From the NCBI RefSeq assembly GCF_947259345.1, contig NZ_CAMYLS010000033.1, positions 62,001 through 126,000 on the forward strand: DNA of 64,000 nt, in the 5' to 3' direction. Positions 38,291-48,534 of the stretch are shown in pieces (within the stretch, counting starts at the first letter, position 1; each line of letters opens with the position of its first letter). This DNA is from an uncultured Maricaulis sp. Its GTDB lineage: Bacteria > Pseudomonadota > Alphaproteobacteria > Caulobacterales > Maricaulaceae. Position numbers and translations under genes: made by a program. The notes below the pieces were generated by a model. The model searched no databases and was not told where the DNA came from. It worked only from the letters and a program-made list of their open reading frames with translations.

Positions 38291-40696
38291 CTAATGCGCA
38301 ATCGGCTGCCCACTGGCATCAGGACCCTGCTGCGCCGCCATGGCGGCCAGGGCGGCCTCGTCAGCCTCGGTCCATTCCACCGGCTCAACCGGTTCGACGA
38401 GGGCCCGCATCAGCACCTCATCCGCCGTCTCGACCGGGATGATCTCCATCCCCTCTTTGACATTGTCCGGGATCTCGGCGAGATCCTTTTCATTGTCCTT
38501 GGGTATGAGAACGGTCTTCACACCGCCGCGCAGGGCCGCCAGAAGCTTCTCCTTGAGGCCACCGATCGGCAGGACGCGGCCCCGCAAAGTGATCTCACCG
38601 GTCATGGCGATATCCTTGCGCACGGGAATACCGGTCAGCACCGAGACAATCGCCGTCATCATGCCGACACCGGCGGAAGGGCCGTCCTTCGGCGTCGCGC
38701 CCTCGGGCATGTGGACGTGGATGTCAGCAGCCCGGAAAATCGTCGGCTTGATACCCAGTGACGGGGCACGCGATTGCACGAAGGAATTGGCCGCCGAGAT
38801 CGACTCCTTCATCACATCGCGCAGATTGCCGGTGACCATCATCTTGCCACGGCCCGGCATGCGGACCGCTTCAATGGTCAAAAGGTCACCGCCAACCTCG
38901 GTCCAGGCCAGACCGGTGACGATTCCGATCTGATCGTGATCCTCGGTTTCGCCGAAGCGGTGCTTTCGCACGCCGGCAAACTCACCGAGATTGTCCGGCG
39001 TGATCGTGACGGAACTGGCCTTCCCGGTCTCCAAACGAACCACGGACTTTCGAGCCAGATTGGCAATCTCTCGCTCGAGGCTGCGAACGCCGGCTTCCCG
39101 CGTGTAGTAGCGGATCAGGTCCCGCAGCCCGTCCTCGGTCAGGGACCATTCGCTCTCCTTGAGCGCATGGTTTTTCATCTGCTTGGGCAGAAGGTGACGC
39201 TTGGCGATTTCGACCTTCTCATCCTCGGTATAGCCGGCGATCCGGATGATCTCCATCCGGTCGAGAAGCGGCTGCGGTAGGTTGAGCGTATTGGCCGTGG
39301 TCACGAACATGATGTCGGACAGATCGTAATCGACCTCGAGATAATGATCGTTGAAATTGGCGTTCTGTTCCGGATCCAGGACTTCCAGCAGGGCCGACGC
39401 CGGATCACCGCGATAATCGGCGCCAAGCTTGTCGATTTCATCGAGCAGGAAGAGCGGGTTGGATGAATTGACCTTCTTCATCGACTGGATGATGCGGCCC
39501 GGCATGGAGCCGATATAGGTCCGGCGGTGCCCGCGGATCTCCGCCTCGTCGCGCACTCCACCGAGCGACATGCGCACGAAATCACGGCCGGTCGCCTTGG
39601 CAATCGAGCGACCCAGCGAGGTTTTGCCGACGCCGGGCGGTCCGACCAGGCAGAGGATCGGGCCCTTGAGCTTTCGGGTCCGCGCCTGCACAGCAAGATG
39701 CTCGAGGATGCGCTCCTTGACCTTCTCGAGCCCGTAATGATCGGACTCCAGGATGTTTTCAGCGCGATCGAGATCATTCTTGAGGCGCTTGCGCTTGCCC
39801 CACGGGACCGAGAGGATCCAGTCGAGATAATTGCGCACGACGGTCGCCTCGGCGGACATCGGGCTCATATTGCGCAGCTTCTTGAATTCGGCATCCGCCT
39901 TGGTGCGCGCTTCCTTGGAGAGCTTGGCCTCGGCCAGCTTCTCTTCCAGCTCGGCCAGCTCCTCGCGGCTGTCATCGGTCTCCCCGAGCTCGCGCTGGAT
40001 CGCCTTCATCTGCTCATTGAGATAGTATTCGCGCTGGGTCTTTTCCATCTGGCGCTTCACGCGCGAACGGATCTTCTTTTCGACCTGCAACACGCCGATC
40101 TCGCCTTCCATCAATCCGAGAATGCGCTCGAGACGGCGATTGACGTCCGGCTCTTCAAGCAGCGACTGCTTTTCCTCAATCTTCACCGCCAAATGGGCGG
40201 AAATGGAATCGGCCAGCTTGCGCGGCTCGCGGATTTGCGACAGCGAGGCCAGGGCTTCGGGCGGGACCTTCTTGTTCAGTTTCACATAGTCGTCGAACTT
40301 CGCCGACACAGTCCGCATAAGCGCTTCCAGCTCGGACGCGTCGCCCGGGTCTTCATCGACCACGGTGCAGACAGCCTCGTAATAATCTTCCCGCTCTGTA
40401 TAGCCGCCAATTTCGACGCGCACGCCGCCTTCGACAAGCACCTTGACGGTGCCGTCAGGCAGTTTCAGCAATTGCAAAACTGACGCGATCACACCTGTCG
40501 TATGAATCGCATCGGCGGCGGGTTCATCATCCGAGGCGGTTCGTTGGGTGGCCAGCAGAATCTGCTTGTCGGCCTTCATCACCTCCTCCAGCGCCTTGAC
40601 CGATTTCTCACGCCCGACGAAGAGCGGGACGATCATGTGCGGAAACACGACAATGTCGCGCAGAGGCAGAAGGGGAAGTGTCTTCGTGGTGGACAT
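38291..40696 (-). CDS. lon: ATP-dependent protease Lon
   Basis: Lon degrades misfolded and regulatory proteins (in Caulobacter, DnaA, CcrM and SciP). The 801-residue protein starts [21 protein letters not shown], the LonA N-domain. It has the AAA+ Walker [12 protein letters not shown], Walker [11 protein letters not shown], and the serine protease site [11 protein letters not shown], with the catalytic lysine about 40 residues later in [15 protein letters not shown] use the ATG at 40694-40696, after a GGAGCAAG ribosome site; a GTG seven codons earlier is possible. It is downstream of clpX with 147 bases between, containing a large hairpin, and ends at a strong terminator. Confidence 0.96.
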   Translation of the reverse strand: MSTTKTLPLLPLRDIVVFPHMIVPLFVGREKSVKALEEVMKADKQILLATQRTASDDEPAADAIHTTGVIASVLQLLKLPDGTVKVLVEGGVRVEIGGYTEREDYYEAVCTVVDEDPGDASELEALMRTVSAKFDDYVKLNKKVPPEALASLSQIREPRKLADSISAHLAVKIEEKQSLLEEPDVNRRLERILGLMEGEIGVLQVEKKIRSRVKRQMEKTQREYYLNEQMKAIQRELGETDDSREELAELEEKLAEAKLSKEARTKADAEFKKLRNMSPMSAEATVVRNYLDWILSVPWGKRKRLKNDLDRAENILESDHYGLEKVKERILEHLAVQARTRKLKGPILCLVGPPGVGKTSLGRSIAKATGRDFVRMSLGGVRDEAEIRGHRRTYIGSMPGRIIQSMKKVNSSNPLFLLDEIDKLGADYRGDPASALLEVLDPEQNANFNDHYLEVDYDLSDIMFVTTANTLNLPQPLLDRMEIIRIAGYTEDEKVEIAKRHLLPKQMKNHALKESEWSLTEDGLRDLIRYYTREAGVRSLEREIANLARKSVVRLETGKASSVTITPDNLGEFAGVRKHRFGETEDHDQIGIVTGLAWTEVGGDLLTIEAVRMPGRGKMMVTGNLRDVMKESISAANSFVQSRAPSLGIKPTIFRAADIHVHMPEGATPKDGPSAGVGMMTAIVSVLTGIPVRKDIAMTGEITLRGRVLPIGGLKEKLLAALRGGVKTVLIPKDNEKDLAEIPDNVKEGMEIIPVETADEVLMRALVEPVEPVEWTEADEAALAAMAAQQGPDASGQPIAH

Positions 40697-40762
40697 GCTT
40701 GCTCCATTCGCGCTCACCGGAGGGGGCGCGTGCAGACCTTGATACAGATCGTGACTCTAATC

Positions 40763-40806
40763 GGATGACTCCGGGCCTGCATGAATAACATGCAGCCCGG
40801 TCATCC
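40763..40806 (-). terminator. long hairpin between clpX and lon
   Basis: GGATGA/TCATCC, CCGGGC/GCCCGG and TGCATG/CATGCA pair in sequence around an AATAA loop, with two small bulges, giving an 18-bp stem from 40763 to 40806. It begins 37 bases after the clpX stop. No T-run follows on the minus strand, so it may act as an RNA-stability or partial-termination element between clpX and lon rather than a classic terminator. Confidence 0.6.
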
Positions 40807-40843
40807 AGCTTACCTCAAGAGGTGGCGACGCGACCCAGAAAGG

Positions 40844-42115
40844 TCAAGCACCCTCCCGCTTGTCATCCTTGCGCTCGGCATAGATGGACAGCGGTTTGGC
40901 ATTGCCCTCGACCACTTCGCCATTGACGACGATTTCCTCGACGCCTTCGAGGCTTGGCAGGTCAAACATGGTTTCCAGAAGGATGCCTTCCATGATCGAC
41001 CGCAGTCCGCGCGCACCGGTCTTGCGGGCGATGGCCCGATTGGCGATGCCCTTGAGGGCGTCCTCTGTAAAGGTCAGGCCGACGCCTTCCATCTCGAACA
41101 GACGCTGATACTGCTTCACGAGCGCATTCTTCGGCTCGGTCAGGATCTGCACCAGGGCGCCGACATCGAGGTCTTCCAAGGTCGCGATGACCGGGAGTCG
41201 ACCAACGAATTCCGGAATCAGGCCGAAACGCAGCAGGTCATCCGGCTCGACTTCGCGCAGGATTTCACCGGTGCGACGGGCATCGGGTTCACGCACATCG
41301 GCACCAAAGCCGATGGCCGAACCCTGCCCACGCTGTGAGATCACCTTGTCGAGACCGGCAAAGGCGCCGCCGACGACGAAGAGGATATTGGTCGTATCCA
41401 CTTGCAGGAATTCCTGCTGCGGATGCTTGCGACCGCCTTGTGGCGGCACGGAGGCAACCGTGCCCTCCATGATCTTCAAAAGCGCTTGCTGCACGCCCTC
41501 ACCCGACACATCGCGCGTTATGGACGGATTGTCGGATTTGCGCGAAATCTTGTCGATCTCGTCGATATAGACGATGCCGCGCTGGGCCCGCTCGACATTG
41601 TAGTCCGCCGACTGGAGCAATTTGAGAACGATATTCTCGACATCCTCACCGACATAACCAGCTTCGGTCAGCGTGGTCGCATCGGCCATGGTGAAAGGCA
41701 CATCGAGGATGCGGGCGAGCGTCTGCGCAAGCAGCGTCTTGCCGCAACCGGTCGGGCCGATCAGCAGGATATTCGACTTGGCCAGTTCCACATCCGCATT
41801 CTGGGAGGCGTGATTGAGACGCTTGTAGTGATTGTGCACAGCCACCGCGAGCACGCGCTTGGCATGCGACTGGCCGATGACATAGTCGTTGAGAACGTTG
41901 AAGATTTCCTGCGGTGAAGGCACACCTTCCTTGGACTTCACCAGGGAGGATTTATTCTCCTCGCGAATAATGTCCATGCAGAGCTCGACGCATTCATCAC
42001 AGATGAACACCGTCGGGCCGGCGATCAGTTTGCGAACCTCATGCTGGCTCTTTCCGCAAAAAGAGCAGTAGAGAGTGTTCTTCGACTCGCTGTCTCCGCC
42101 CGTCGTCTTACTCAT
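40844..42115 (-). CDS. clpX: Clp protease ATP-binding subunit ClpX
   Basis: ClpX is the AAA+ unfoldase that feeds ClpP; in Caulobacterales it drives cell-cycle proteolysis such as CtrA turnover. The 423 residues begin with the C4 zinc-binding domain (Cys17, Cys20, Cys39, Cys42: YCSFCGK...[10 protein letters not shown]). The AAA+ domain follows, with [18 protein letters not shown] (Walker A), [10 protein letters not shown] (Walker B), the pore-loop [10 protein letters not shown] and the IGF-type ClpP-binding loop in [10 protein letters not shown]. It is the standard length. It lies 162 bases downstream of clpP on the same strand. Confidence 0.97.
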   Translation of the reverse strand: MSKTTGGDSESKNTLYCSFCGKSQHEVRKLIAGPTVFICDECVELCMDIIREENKSSLVKSKEGVPSPQEIFNVLNDYVIGQSHAKRVLAVAVHNHYKRLNHASQNADVELAKSNILLIGPTGCGKTLLAQTLARILDVPFTMADATTLTEAGYVGEDVENIVLKLLQSADYNVERAQRGIVYIDEIDKISRKSDNPSITRDVSGEGVQQALLKIMEGTVASVPPQGGRKHPQQEFLQVDTTNILFVVGGAFAGLDKVISQRGQGSAIGFGADVREPDARRTGEILREVEPDDLLRFGLIPEFVGRLPVIATLEDLDVGALVQILTEPKNALVKQYQRLFEMEGVGLTFTEDALKGIANRAIARKTGARGLRSIMEGILLETMFDLPSLEGVEEIVVNGEVVEGNAKPLSIYAERKDDKREGA

Positions 42116-42277
42116 GACCGCTCCATTTCAACCCGCCGGCATCGGAACAATACCGGCTTTCGCTTACGACCTCGTGCAAAATCAAGGCCGAACTTTAGCG
42201 AAAGGTTTCTGTCGCTGCGCATTCGATCACATGGATGCAGTCCCGATCAAGCATCAAGCCTGCATCCCGATGAGCCG

Positions 42278-42913
42278 CTAGCTGTCAGAACCTTCCTTCT
42301 CGTCGTCATTGCGACGCTCAATAACCTTGTCGATCAGACCGAATTCCAGCCCTTCTTCCGCGGACATGAAATTGTCGCGGTCGAGCGCGGACTCAATCTC
42401 GTCATACTTGCGACCGGTGTGGTGCACGTAAATCTCGTTGAGGCGACGCTTTATCTTCTGGATGTCCGCCGCATGACGCTCGATGTCCGACGCCTGGCCA
42501 CGGAAACCGCCGGACGGCTGGTGCACCATGATGCGGGCATTCGGCGCCGCAAAGCGCATGTCCTTCTCGCCCGCGGTCAACAGCAGGGAGCCCATCGAGG
42601 CTGCCATGCCGAGGCACATGGTCGAGACCGGCGAGCGGATATACTGCATGGTGTCATAAATGCCGAGACCGGCTGAAACCACGCCGCCCGGCGAGTTGAT
42701 ATACATCGAGATCTCTTTCTTCGGGTTCTCGGACTCGAGGAAGAGAAGCTGGGCGATGATCAGGCTCGCCATGTGATCCTCAATCGGACCGGTGACGAAG
42801 ATGATGCGCTCCTTGAGCAGCCGCGAATAGATGTCGAAAGAGCGCTCGCCGCGGCTTGTCTGCTCGACGACGATCGGAACCAGATTCATCATTACGTCCT
42901 GGGGATCATGCAT
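42278..42913 (-). CDS. clpP: ATP-dependent Clp protease proteolytic subunit ClpP
   Basis: ClpP forms the tetradecameric serine protease chamber used by ClpX and ClpA. The 211 residues contain the catalytic triad: Ser106 ([10 protein letters not shown]), His131 (IMVHQPSGG) and Asp180 (SALDRD). Upstream motifs [48 protein letters not shown] are standard. The ATG at 42911-42913 follows an excellent AAGGAGCGCG ribosome site. It is downstream of tig, separated by a strong terminator and about 100 bases, so it has its own promoter. Confidence 0.97.
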   Translation of the reverse strand: MHDPQDVMMNLVPIVVEQTSRGERSFDIYSRLLKERIIFVTGPIEDHMASLIIAQLLFLESENPKKEISMYINSPGGVVSAGLGIYDTMQYIRSPVSTMCLGMAASMGSLLLTAGEKDMRFAAPNARIMVHQPSGGFRGQASDIERHAADIQKIKRRLNEIYVHHTGRKYDEIESALDRDNFMSAEEGLEFGLIDKVIERRNDDEKEGSDS

Positions 42914-43039
42914 ATCGCGCTCCTTGGGGTGACGGCGCCGGGATCGGGCCGATTCTCATCAGACGGGATAATCGAACTATTGCGGGCGTCGAAGTTGTAG
43001 GCAAGGCGCACGCTGCAGCCAGACCTGCCAATTCATCCC

Positions 43040-43080
43040 GAAACGAAAAGCGCCGGCGCTGAATAAGCGCCGGCGCTGTC
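43040..43080 (-). terminator. intrinsic terminator of tig
   Basis: A perfect 12-bp stem, AGCGCCGGCGCT at both 43049-43060 and 43066-43077 (self-complementary arms), is closed by a 5-base loop and followed on the minus strand by TTTTCG. It begins 24 bases after the tig stop codon. Confidence 0.88.
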
Positions 43081-43101
43081 TCATTGCGAAACGCGTGTGA
43101 A

Positions 43102-44679
43102 CTACGCGTCCTTCTTCGCAGCCGCCTTCTTGGCCGGAGCCTTCTTGGCAGGCGCCTTCTTCGCGGTCGGCTTCTTCGCGGCGGCCGTATCGTCTTTCTT
43201 GGCAGCGGCTTTCTTCGCCGGAGCTTTTTTCTTCGCCGCCGGCTTGGTCTCGGCAGCCGCCTCGTCTTTCTTGGCAGCAGCCTTCTTGGCCGGAGCCTTC
43301 TTCTTGGCAGCAGCCTTCTTGGCCGGCTTGGCCGGAGCGTCGTCCTCGTCCGCGTAGAGTGCGTCCCTGGAAACCTTGGTCTCGGTCACTTCCGCCAGCT
43401 CGAGGATGTAGTCGACGACTTTTTCCTCATAGATCGGCGCGCGCATCTGGGCCACGGCATTCGGGTTCTTCTGATAGAACTCGACGACCTGACGCTCCTG
43501 GCCCGGATACTTCACCGCTTCCTGGTTGATGGCGCGGGACAGTTCTTCCTGGGTCACATCGATATTGTTGCGGCGACCGATCTCGGCCAGCACGAGGCCC
43601 AGACGGACACGGCGCTCGGCAATCTCGCGATACTCGCCCTTGAGCTCGTCTTCCGACTTGTTCTTGTCTTCTTCTTCGAGGTGATCGTGCTCGATGGCAT
43701 GAGCCACTTCGCGCCAGATATTCTCGAACTCGGCCTCGACCATTTTCGGCGGCAGGTCGAATTTGTGCTCGGCGTCCAGCTTGTCGAGGAGGTCACGCTT
43801 GACCTTCATGCGCGACTGCTGGGCATGCTCGCCCTCGAAACGCTTGCTCAGCGCCTCTTTCAGGCTATCGAGATTCTCCAGACCCAGGCGCTTGGCCAGC
43901 TCGTCATCGACCTTGGCGTCCTCCGGGGATTCGAGACCCTTTACGGTCACCTCGAACACGGCAGCCTTACCGGCCAGTTGCTCGGCCTGGTAGTTTTCCG
44001 GGAAGGTGACATTGAGCTCGCGCTCCTCACCGACCTTGGCGCCCAAAAGCTGATCTTCAAAGCCCGGGATAAAGGCACCATCGCCGATGGCAACGCGCGC
44101 ATCTTCGGCCGAACCGCCTTCGAACGCTTCGCCGTCAAGCTTGCCGACGAAATCAATAACGACGACATCGCCATCTTCCGCCTTGGCATTCTTGCCGCCC
44201 TTCTTGGCCGCAAACTCCCGGCTTTCATTGGCCAGACGCTCGAGCGCCTCATTGACTTCAGCGTCCTCGACCTCGGCGACCGGACGGGTCACCGACAGCT
44301 TGGCCGGATCAGCCGGCTCGAAATCAGGCATGATTTCTAGGGCGATCTCGAAGACAAAGTCGGCCTTGCCACCGAGCACGTCCTTGGCTTCGCTGGTCAC
44401 CGAGATATCGGGCTGCGATGCCGGGCGAAGCTTTTTCTCGTCGAGTGTCTTCTGCGTGGTCTCCGGAACCAGCTCATTGAGCAGGTCGCCCATGATGCTT
44501 TCGCCGAACATCTTGCGGATGTGGCTGGTCGGCACCTTGCCCGGGCGGAAACCCTTCAGGCGGACTTCCGGGCGAATCTCTTCGATCTTCGCAGACAGGC
44601 GAGCTTGCAGATCATCAGCCGGGATGACGATCTCATAGGTGCGGCTCAAGCCTTCGGAGGCTTTCTCGATGACGTTCAT
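43102..44679 (-). CDS. tig: trigger factor with an 80-residue Lys/Ala-rich tail
   Basis: Trigger factor is the ribosome-bound chaperone and peptidyl-prolyl isomerase that meets new chains at the tunnel exit. The 525-residue protein has the ribosome-binding domain with GFRPGKVPTSHIRKMFG (signature near residues 44-60), an FKBP-type PPIase domain (GDVVVIDFVGKLDGEAFEGGSAEDARVAIGDGAFIPGFEDQLLGAKVGEERELNVTFPENY) and the C-terminal chaperone domain. Usual length is about 430-450. Here the last 80 residues (446-525) are an extra low-complexity tail of AAKK/APAKKA repeats, like histone H1 or HU-type tails. The tail is in frame and codon use matches the rest. It may strengthen RNA or ribosome binding. 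Confidence 0.95.
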   Translation of the reverse strand: MNVIEKASEGLSRTYEIVIPADDLQARLSAKIEEIRPEVRLKGFRPGKVPTSHIRKMFGESIMGDLLNELVPETTQKTLDEKKLRPASQPDISVTSEAKDVLGGKADFVFEIALEIMPDFEPADPAKLSVTRPVAEVEDAEVNEALERLANESREFAAKKGGKNAKAEDGDVVVIDFVGKLDGEAFEGGSAEDARVAIGDGAFIPGFEDQLLGAKVGEERELNVTFPENYQAEQLAGKAAVFEVTVKGLESPEDAKVDDELAKRLGLENLDSLKEALSKRFEGEHAQQSRMKVKRDLLDKLDAEHKFDLPPKMVEAEFENIWREVAHAIEHDHLEEEDKNKSEDELKGEYREIAERRVRLGLVLAEIGRRNNIDVTQEELSRAINQEAVKYPGQERQVVEFYQKNPNAVAQMRAPIYEEKVVDYILELAEVTETKVSRDALYADEDDAPAKPAKKAAAKKKAPAKKAAAKKDEAAAETKPAAKKKAPAKKAAAKKDDTAAAKKPTAKKAPAKKAPAKKAAAKKDA

Positions 44680-44909
44680 GGGTTAGCCTTAGATGTTCAA
44701 ACAGACGGGCGGTCAGAAACCGCGTGCAAAATCGAGCGCGCGTTATGTCACGGGGATTCGGCGTAGGCAACGCTGCGCAGCGGTTCAGCCGCACAGGACA
44801 GCAGAGTTTGCAGCCACTGATGCGCCAGGACGGACCCTGCACGCGACGCCCGGGTAAGGAAAGGGCCCGACGGCATTGGCCCGCCACCCAAAGCCCAAAG
44901 GGCAAAGGG

Positions 44910-44994
44910 TGGTGCGGATGGAGGGACTCGAACCCCCACGCCTCTCGGCACCAGAACCTAAATCTGGCGCGTCTACCAGTTCCGCCACATCCGC
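44910..44994 (-). tRNA. tRNA-Leu (TAG)
   Basis: The 85-base gene begins GCGGATGTGGCGGAACTGGT at 44994. It has the long variable arm typical of leucine tRNAs, anticodon stem CCAGA/TCTGG with loop TTTAGGT (anticodon TAG), T-loop GTTCGAGTC, discriminator A and encoded CCA at 44912-44910. It reads CTA and CTG leucine codons. It lies upstream of tig on the same strand, with about 230 bases between. Confidence 0.97.
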
Positions 44995-45146
44995 AGGCCG
45001 GGCGCGCGTTATGGCGCGGCTTTTCAGGTCAGGCAAGACCGAGCTACAACGCACTGCATTCCGCCCTGTCCGGCACGCGCTACGGTCAATTGGGCCTTAA
45101 ACATTCATCGGCAGACTACCGTCCAGCATTCCAGGCACGGGCATAC

Positions 45147-46373
45147 ATGACGGCGGACCTCAAGACATTCATCAAACGGGCCATGGCGCGCGGCGAACGC
45201 ATTGATGTCGGGCAGTTTCGCCTGGTCAATCTGGCGGCGGTGCGGGAAAAGGCCGGCGATCACTGGCCAAGCGCCAAGAAAAAAGTCTTCGCGGCCGGGA
45301 CCCAATTCCTGGCCAAACGCCTGTCCGATGATGATGCCGTCATTCCCTGCGAGGAAGGCTTTCTGGTCCTTTTCGCCGAGGCACCGGACGACCCGGCGAC
45401 CTTTCTGGCCGAACTGGGCGAGGCGCTAATGGCCTTCTTCCTCGGGGCAACGGAAACCGCGGCACTGGGCATAGAAAGCGCGGCAAGCCGGGTCGCGGCC
45501 GACGAAATTACACAGCTGGCCACGGCGAGCACGACCCCACCATCGAGCAGTACCAGCGCGCCGGACAAGACGTCCTCCACCGCCTCGCCCTTGCCGCGCA
45601 GCCGACCGGTTGCGGAGTGCGAGGACGGCGATGTGCTGGCCCATTACCGGCCACTCTGGGATGCCCAGAAGCAGAGCATTGCCATCAATGCCGCGCTGGC
45701 CAAGGTCGTGGTCGGCGGTCGGGCGCTCGAAGGGCGGCGCGCGATCTCGACCGGGATGTCAAAGGTCAGCCACTTCGATCTGGACGCCTGCGCGCTGGAC
45801 ACGGCGATCGCCATGATGACCGCCCTCGCCCGCAAGCAAAAGCGCATCACGCTTCGCATCGCCCTTCATGCCAGCTGCTGGTCGGACCGCGACCACAGGG
45901 CGGCGTTGAGCGCCCGCATCGAGGCTCTGCCCGAACCGGCGCGGAAATCGCTTCTGGTGCGGATTGACGGATTGACGGATCAACCACAAAAACAGGCGAT
46001 GGCTCTCGCCGAACTGGGCCAGCTGGGCGTCGGGCTGATGGCGGAGATCCCGTTCGGAGCGACCGAACTGGACGCCTTCTCCGGGTGTTCGGTCAGTCTT
46101 TTCTCCTGCGCCTCACCCGCACCGAGCAATGCCAATTCGGAAGGCATGATGGACCATGACGCCCGTGCGCTGAATCTGATGGTCAAGGCTGCGGCCGCGC
46201 ACTCGGCCGCAACGTATATGCACGATGTGCGTGACCTTCTGGTGCTGAAGGCCGCCATGGCCAGTGGCGTGCGCTTCTTTTCCGGCCAGAGCGTTGTGCC
46301 GGATCGGACCGCCCCGGCTCCCGGCCAACCCCTCTCCATGGTGGACCTCTACCGCATGCACAAAGCTGCCTAG
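45147..46373 (+). CDS. cryptic 408-residue protein, possibly a degenerate GGDEF-EAL
   Basis: I do not recognise a named family. The ATG at 45147 gives 408 residues in three parts. Residues 1-120 end in DDDAVIPCEEGFLVLFAEAPDDPATFLAELGEALMAFF, which has the spacing of a GGDEF half (dxvaRxGGDEFxvLL) with the catalytic motif replaced by PCEEGF. Residues 125-155 are a Ser/Thr/Pro-rich linker. Residues 160-400 contain FDLDACALDTAIAMMTAL and a closing LLVLKAAMASGVRFFSGQSV, reminiscent of the EAL fold's start and its final QGxxF strand, but without the E-A-L or D-D-F-G residues. The fold reading is inference. It has no signal peptide or membrane segment. It is divergent from tRNA-Leu and followed by a methyltransferase gene after 32 bases. 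Confidence 0.75.
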   Translation: MTADLKTFIKRAMARGERIDVGQFRLVNLAAVREKAGDHWPSAKKKVFAAGTQFLAKRLSDDDAVIPCEEGFLVLFAEAPDDPATFLAELGEALMAFFLGATETAALGIESAASRVAADEITQLATASTTPPSSSTSAPDKTSSTASPLPRSRPVAECEDGDVLAHYRPLWDAQKQSIAINAALAKVVVGGRALEGRRAISTGMSKVSHFDLDACALDTAIAMMTALARKQKRITLRIALHASCWSDRDHRAALSARIEALPEPARKSLLVRIDGLTDQPQKQAMALAELGQLGVGLMAEIPFGATELDAFSGCSVSLFSCASPAPSNANSEGMMDHDARALNLMVKAAAAHSAATYMHDVRDLLVLKAAMASGVRFFSGQSVVPDRTAPAPGQPLSMVDLYRMHKAA

Positions 46374-46405
46374 ACGCACGGACACTGCCTGCCGATAGTG
46401 CAGGC

Positions 46406-47032
46406 ATGAGCCAGACCGAAGACCGTTCCGCTTTTGATTGGGAAGCCCGCTTCCAGAATGATGACACACCTTGGGAACGCCCGGGTCTGCATCCAGCAGC
46501 CGAGGCCTGGCTGGCCCGCGGCGTCCTGGCGCGCGGACAGTCTGTGGTCATTCCGGGTTGTGGTCGGTGCGCGGAAGTCGCGGCCTTCGCACGCGCAGGC
46601 CTGAAAGTGACCGCCGCCGATCTGTCAGACACAGCGATTGCCTGGCAGAAGGCCAAAATCCGGGACGAACAGCTGTCCTGCGAGTATTTCGAGGGCGACA
46701 TCCTGCGCTCCGACGACCAGCGCTGGTGCCCGGACGTCCCGGTCGACCGGGTCTATGACCAGACCTTTCTGTGCGCTATCCATCCGCGGCTTCGCGAGCA
46801 ATATGCCTATGCCCTGGCCAATCTCTGGCTCAAATCGGGCGGGCAATTACTCGCCCTCTTCATGCAGAAGGATGAGCGCGGCGGGCCACCCTTTGGCTGC
46901 TCGCTCGATGCAATGCGAGACCTGTTTAGCGATACCGACTGGATCTGGCCGGACCCGAACGAGTTCCAAGCCTGGCCCCACCCTAATCTGAATGGCAAGC
47001 CAGAACTCGCCGCCGTCCTGACCCGGCGCTAA
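46406..47032 (+). CDS. TPMT-family SAM-dependent methyltransferase
   Basis: The 208-residue cytoplasmic protein belongs to the thiopurine S-methyltransferase-like family (PF05724). The N-terminal FDWEARFQNDDTPWERPGLHPAAEAWL matches the W-x-x-R...TPW(D/E) start of the family. VVIPGCGRCAEVAAFARAGLKVTAADLSDTAI is the SAM-binding motif I with the acidic end of strand 2, and YDQTFLCAIHPRLREQYA is the usual D-x-x-x-x-A-x-x-P motif. Natural substrates in bacteria are unclear; some methylate selenium, tellurium or thiols. The stop overlaps the convergent MATE stop (shared bases 47030-47031). Confidence 0.83.
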   Translation: MSQTEDRSAFDWEARFQNDDTPWERPGLHPAAEAWLARGVLARGQSVVIPGCGRCAEVAAFARAGLKVTAADLSDTAIAWQKAKIRDEQLSCEYFEGDILRSDDQRWCPDVPVDRVYDQTFLCAIHPRLREQYAYALANLWLKSGGQLLALFMQKDERGGPPFGCSLDAMRDLFSDTDWIWPDPNEFQAWPHPNLNGKPELAAVLTRR

Positions 47033-48462
47033 GGCGTGTCCTGAGCGGCGGCCGGATCGGTTACCGGCGCCCGCCGCTTTCGTTGCTTTCCGTGCTTTGC
47101 GGTCATCGGAGCCCGGGTGAGCACAAAGACCGCGGCGGCGACCCCGGCGATGATGTTGGCAAATGCCACGCCCCAGATAACCCCGTTCGGCGCATCCATC
47201 AGATGAGCGCCGATAACCACGGCGGGGATCATCAAGCCCAGCGCTCGCGACGCGGTGATGACCATGCCGTGCGCCGGTCGCCCCAGCCCGTTGAAGCCAG
47301 CCGATGCGGCAATTGTAATGCCATAGCCCGCGATGGTCAGCGGCACGATCCGCCAATAGGCGATCGCCGTCGATTGACCGGCCTCACTGGGCAGAAAGGC
47401 CGCTGCGAGCCAAGGCGCTGTGACCCAGAGTATCGCGGCAATGGACAGGCTCCAGCCCATGCAGAATAGAAAGCTGGACCGGAAGGCTTCACGGACCCGG
47501 TCAAGCCGGTCCGCGCCACCATTCTGGCCGGTCACGGCGCCGATACAGGCCGATAGCGCAAAGAGCGGAACAATGGCGAACGCCTCGATCCGGCCGGCCA
47601 CGCCGAGCCCGCCGACCGCAGCATCACCGAAACGCGCCATGGCAAGACCGGACATGGCCACCGTCATCGCCAGCGGATTAAAGACGTTGGACAGGCAGGC
47701 CGGCGCCCCGACACGCGCGACATCGAGCCAGTGGTGCCAGACCTCACCCAGGTCTTCCGGCTTGAAATCGATCAGCTTTTCCTTAACGCCCAGATACCAG
47801 GCCACCATCAAAAAGGTCACGGCATTGGCCGCGACCGTCGCCAAGGCCGCACCGGACACGCCCCAGCCCAGGCCGGGGAAAAGGCCGAAGACATCGTCGA
47901 GGATAAAGATCGGATCGAGGATGAGATTGACGAAGGCCGCCGCAATCATCATCAGGCTTGGTACCAACGCATTGCCGAGCGCGCGCAGGATGTTGCCGGC
48001 GACCATGGGACCGACAATCAGCACGATTCCGGCAAACCAGACCGTCATGTAGTCGACCACATGCGGCAGCATGGTCTCGCTAGCGCCGAGACCGCGAAAG
48101 ATCGGCTCGACGAAGATCACGCCCAGAAGCGACACGCTGCCGACAGACAGCAGCGCCAGGCTCATAGCATCGGTGGAAATCCGGGCAAGGGTCGAGGTGC
48201 CGTCCTTGCGCCCGGCGGCCCGGGAAACCGCCGAGACCGCGCCGGCGCCAAGCCCGATAGAGACACTCATCACCAGCATGGTGACGGGGAAACTCATCTG
48301 CACGGCCGCCTGCTGGGCCGTACCCAGCGTGCCAACCCAATAGGTATCAACAATACCGACCAGCATCATGGCCAGAATGCCGAAACTCATTGGCATGATC
48401 ATGCGCAGGATATGCCCGAAAATCGGACCTTCCGTCATATCGTGTGCTGCCCGTCCCGCCAT
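47029..48462 (-). CDS. MATE-family efflux transporter
   Basis: MATE proteins export drugs or metabolites in exchange for Na+ or H+. The 477 residues have twelve predicted membrane segments in two similar halves. The start is EGPIFGHILRMIMPMSFGILAMMLVGIVDTYWVGTLGTAQQAAVQMSFPVTMLVMSVSIGLGAGAVSAVSRAAGRKD, the family N-terminal signature. I use the ATG at 48460-48462, preceded by GAGGGGA; a GTG seven codons upstream is the alternative. The C-terminus is a basic, hydrophilic tail. Substrate is unknown. A 13-base palindrome (48535-48547) upstream may be an operator. Confidence 0.9.
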   Translation of the reverse strand: MAGRAAHDMTEGPIFGHILRMIMPMSFGILAMMLVGIVDTYWVGTLGTAQQAAVQMSFPVTMLVMSVSIGLGAGAVSAVSRAAGRKDGTSTLARISTDAMSLALLSVGSVSLLGVIFVEPIFRGLGASETMLPHVVDYMTVWFAGIVLIVGPMVAGNILRALGNALVPSLMMIAAAFVNLILDPIFILDDVFGLFPGLGWGVSGAALATVAANAVTFLMVAWYLGVKEKLIDFKPEDLGEVWHHWLDVARVGAPACLSNVFNPLAMTVAMSGLAMARFGDAAVGGLGVAGRIEAFAIVPLFALSACIGAVTGQNGGADRLDRVREAFRSSFLFCMGWSLSIAAILWVTAPWLAAAFLPSEAGQSTAIAYWRIVPLTIAGYGITIAASAGFNGLGRPAHGMVITASRALGLMIPAVVIGAHLMDAPNGVIWGVAFANIIAGVAAAVFVLTRAPMTAKHGKQRKRRAPVTDPAAAQDTP

Positions 48463-48534
48463 ACGCGTCCCCTCTTCACTCACAGACGAGCATAGATAGG
48501 TCGTCCGCCTCCTGTCTGCACCGCCGGACCGTCA

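Noticed and set aside
44724-45146. N-terminal extension of the 45147-46373 gene
   Set aside because: The extension runs through the tRNA-Leu gene in antisense (the MEGLEPPRLS-type artefact is in a neighbouring frame); the ATG at 45147 is the sensible start.
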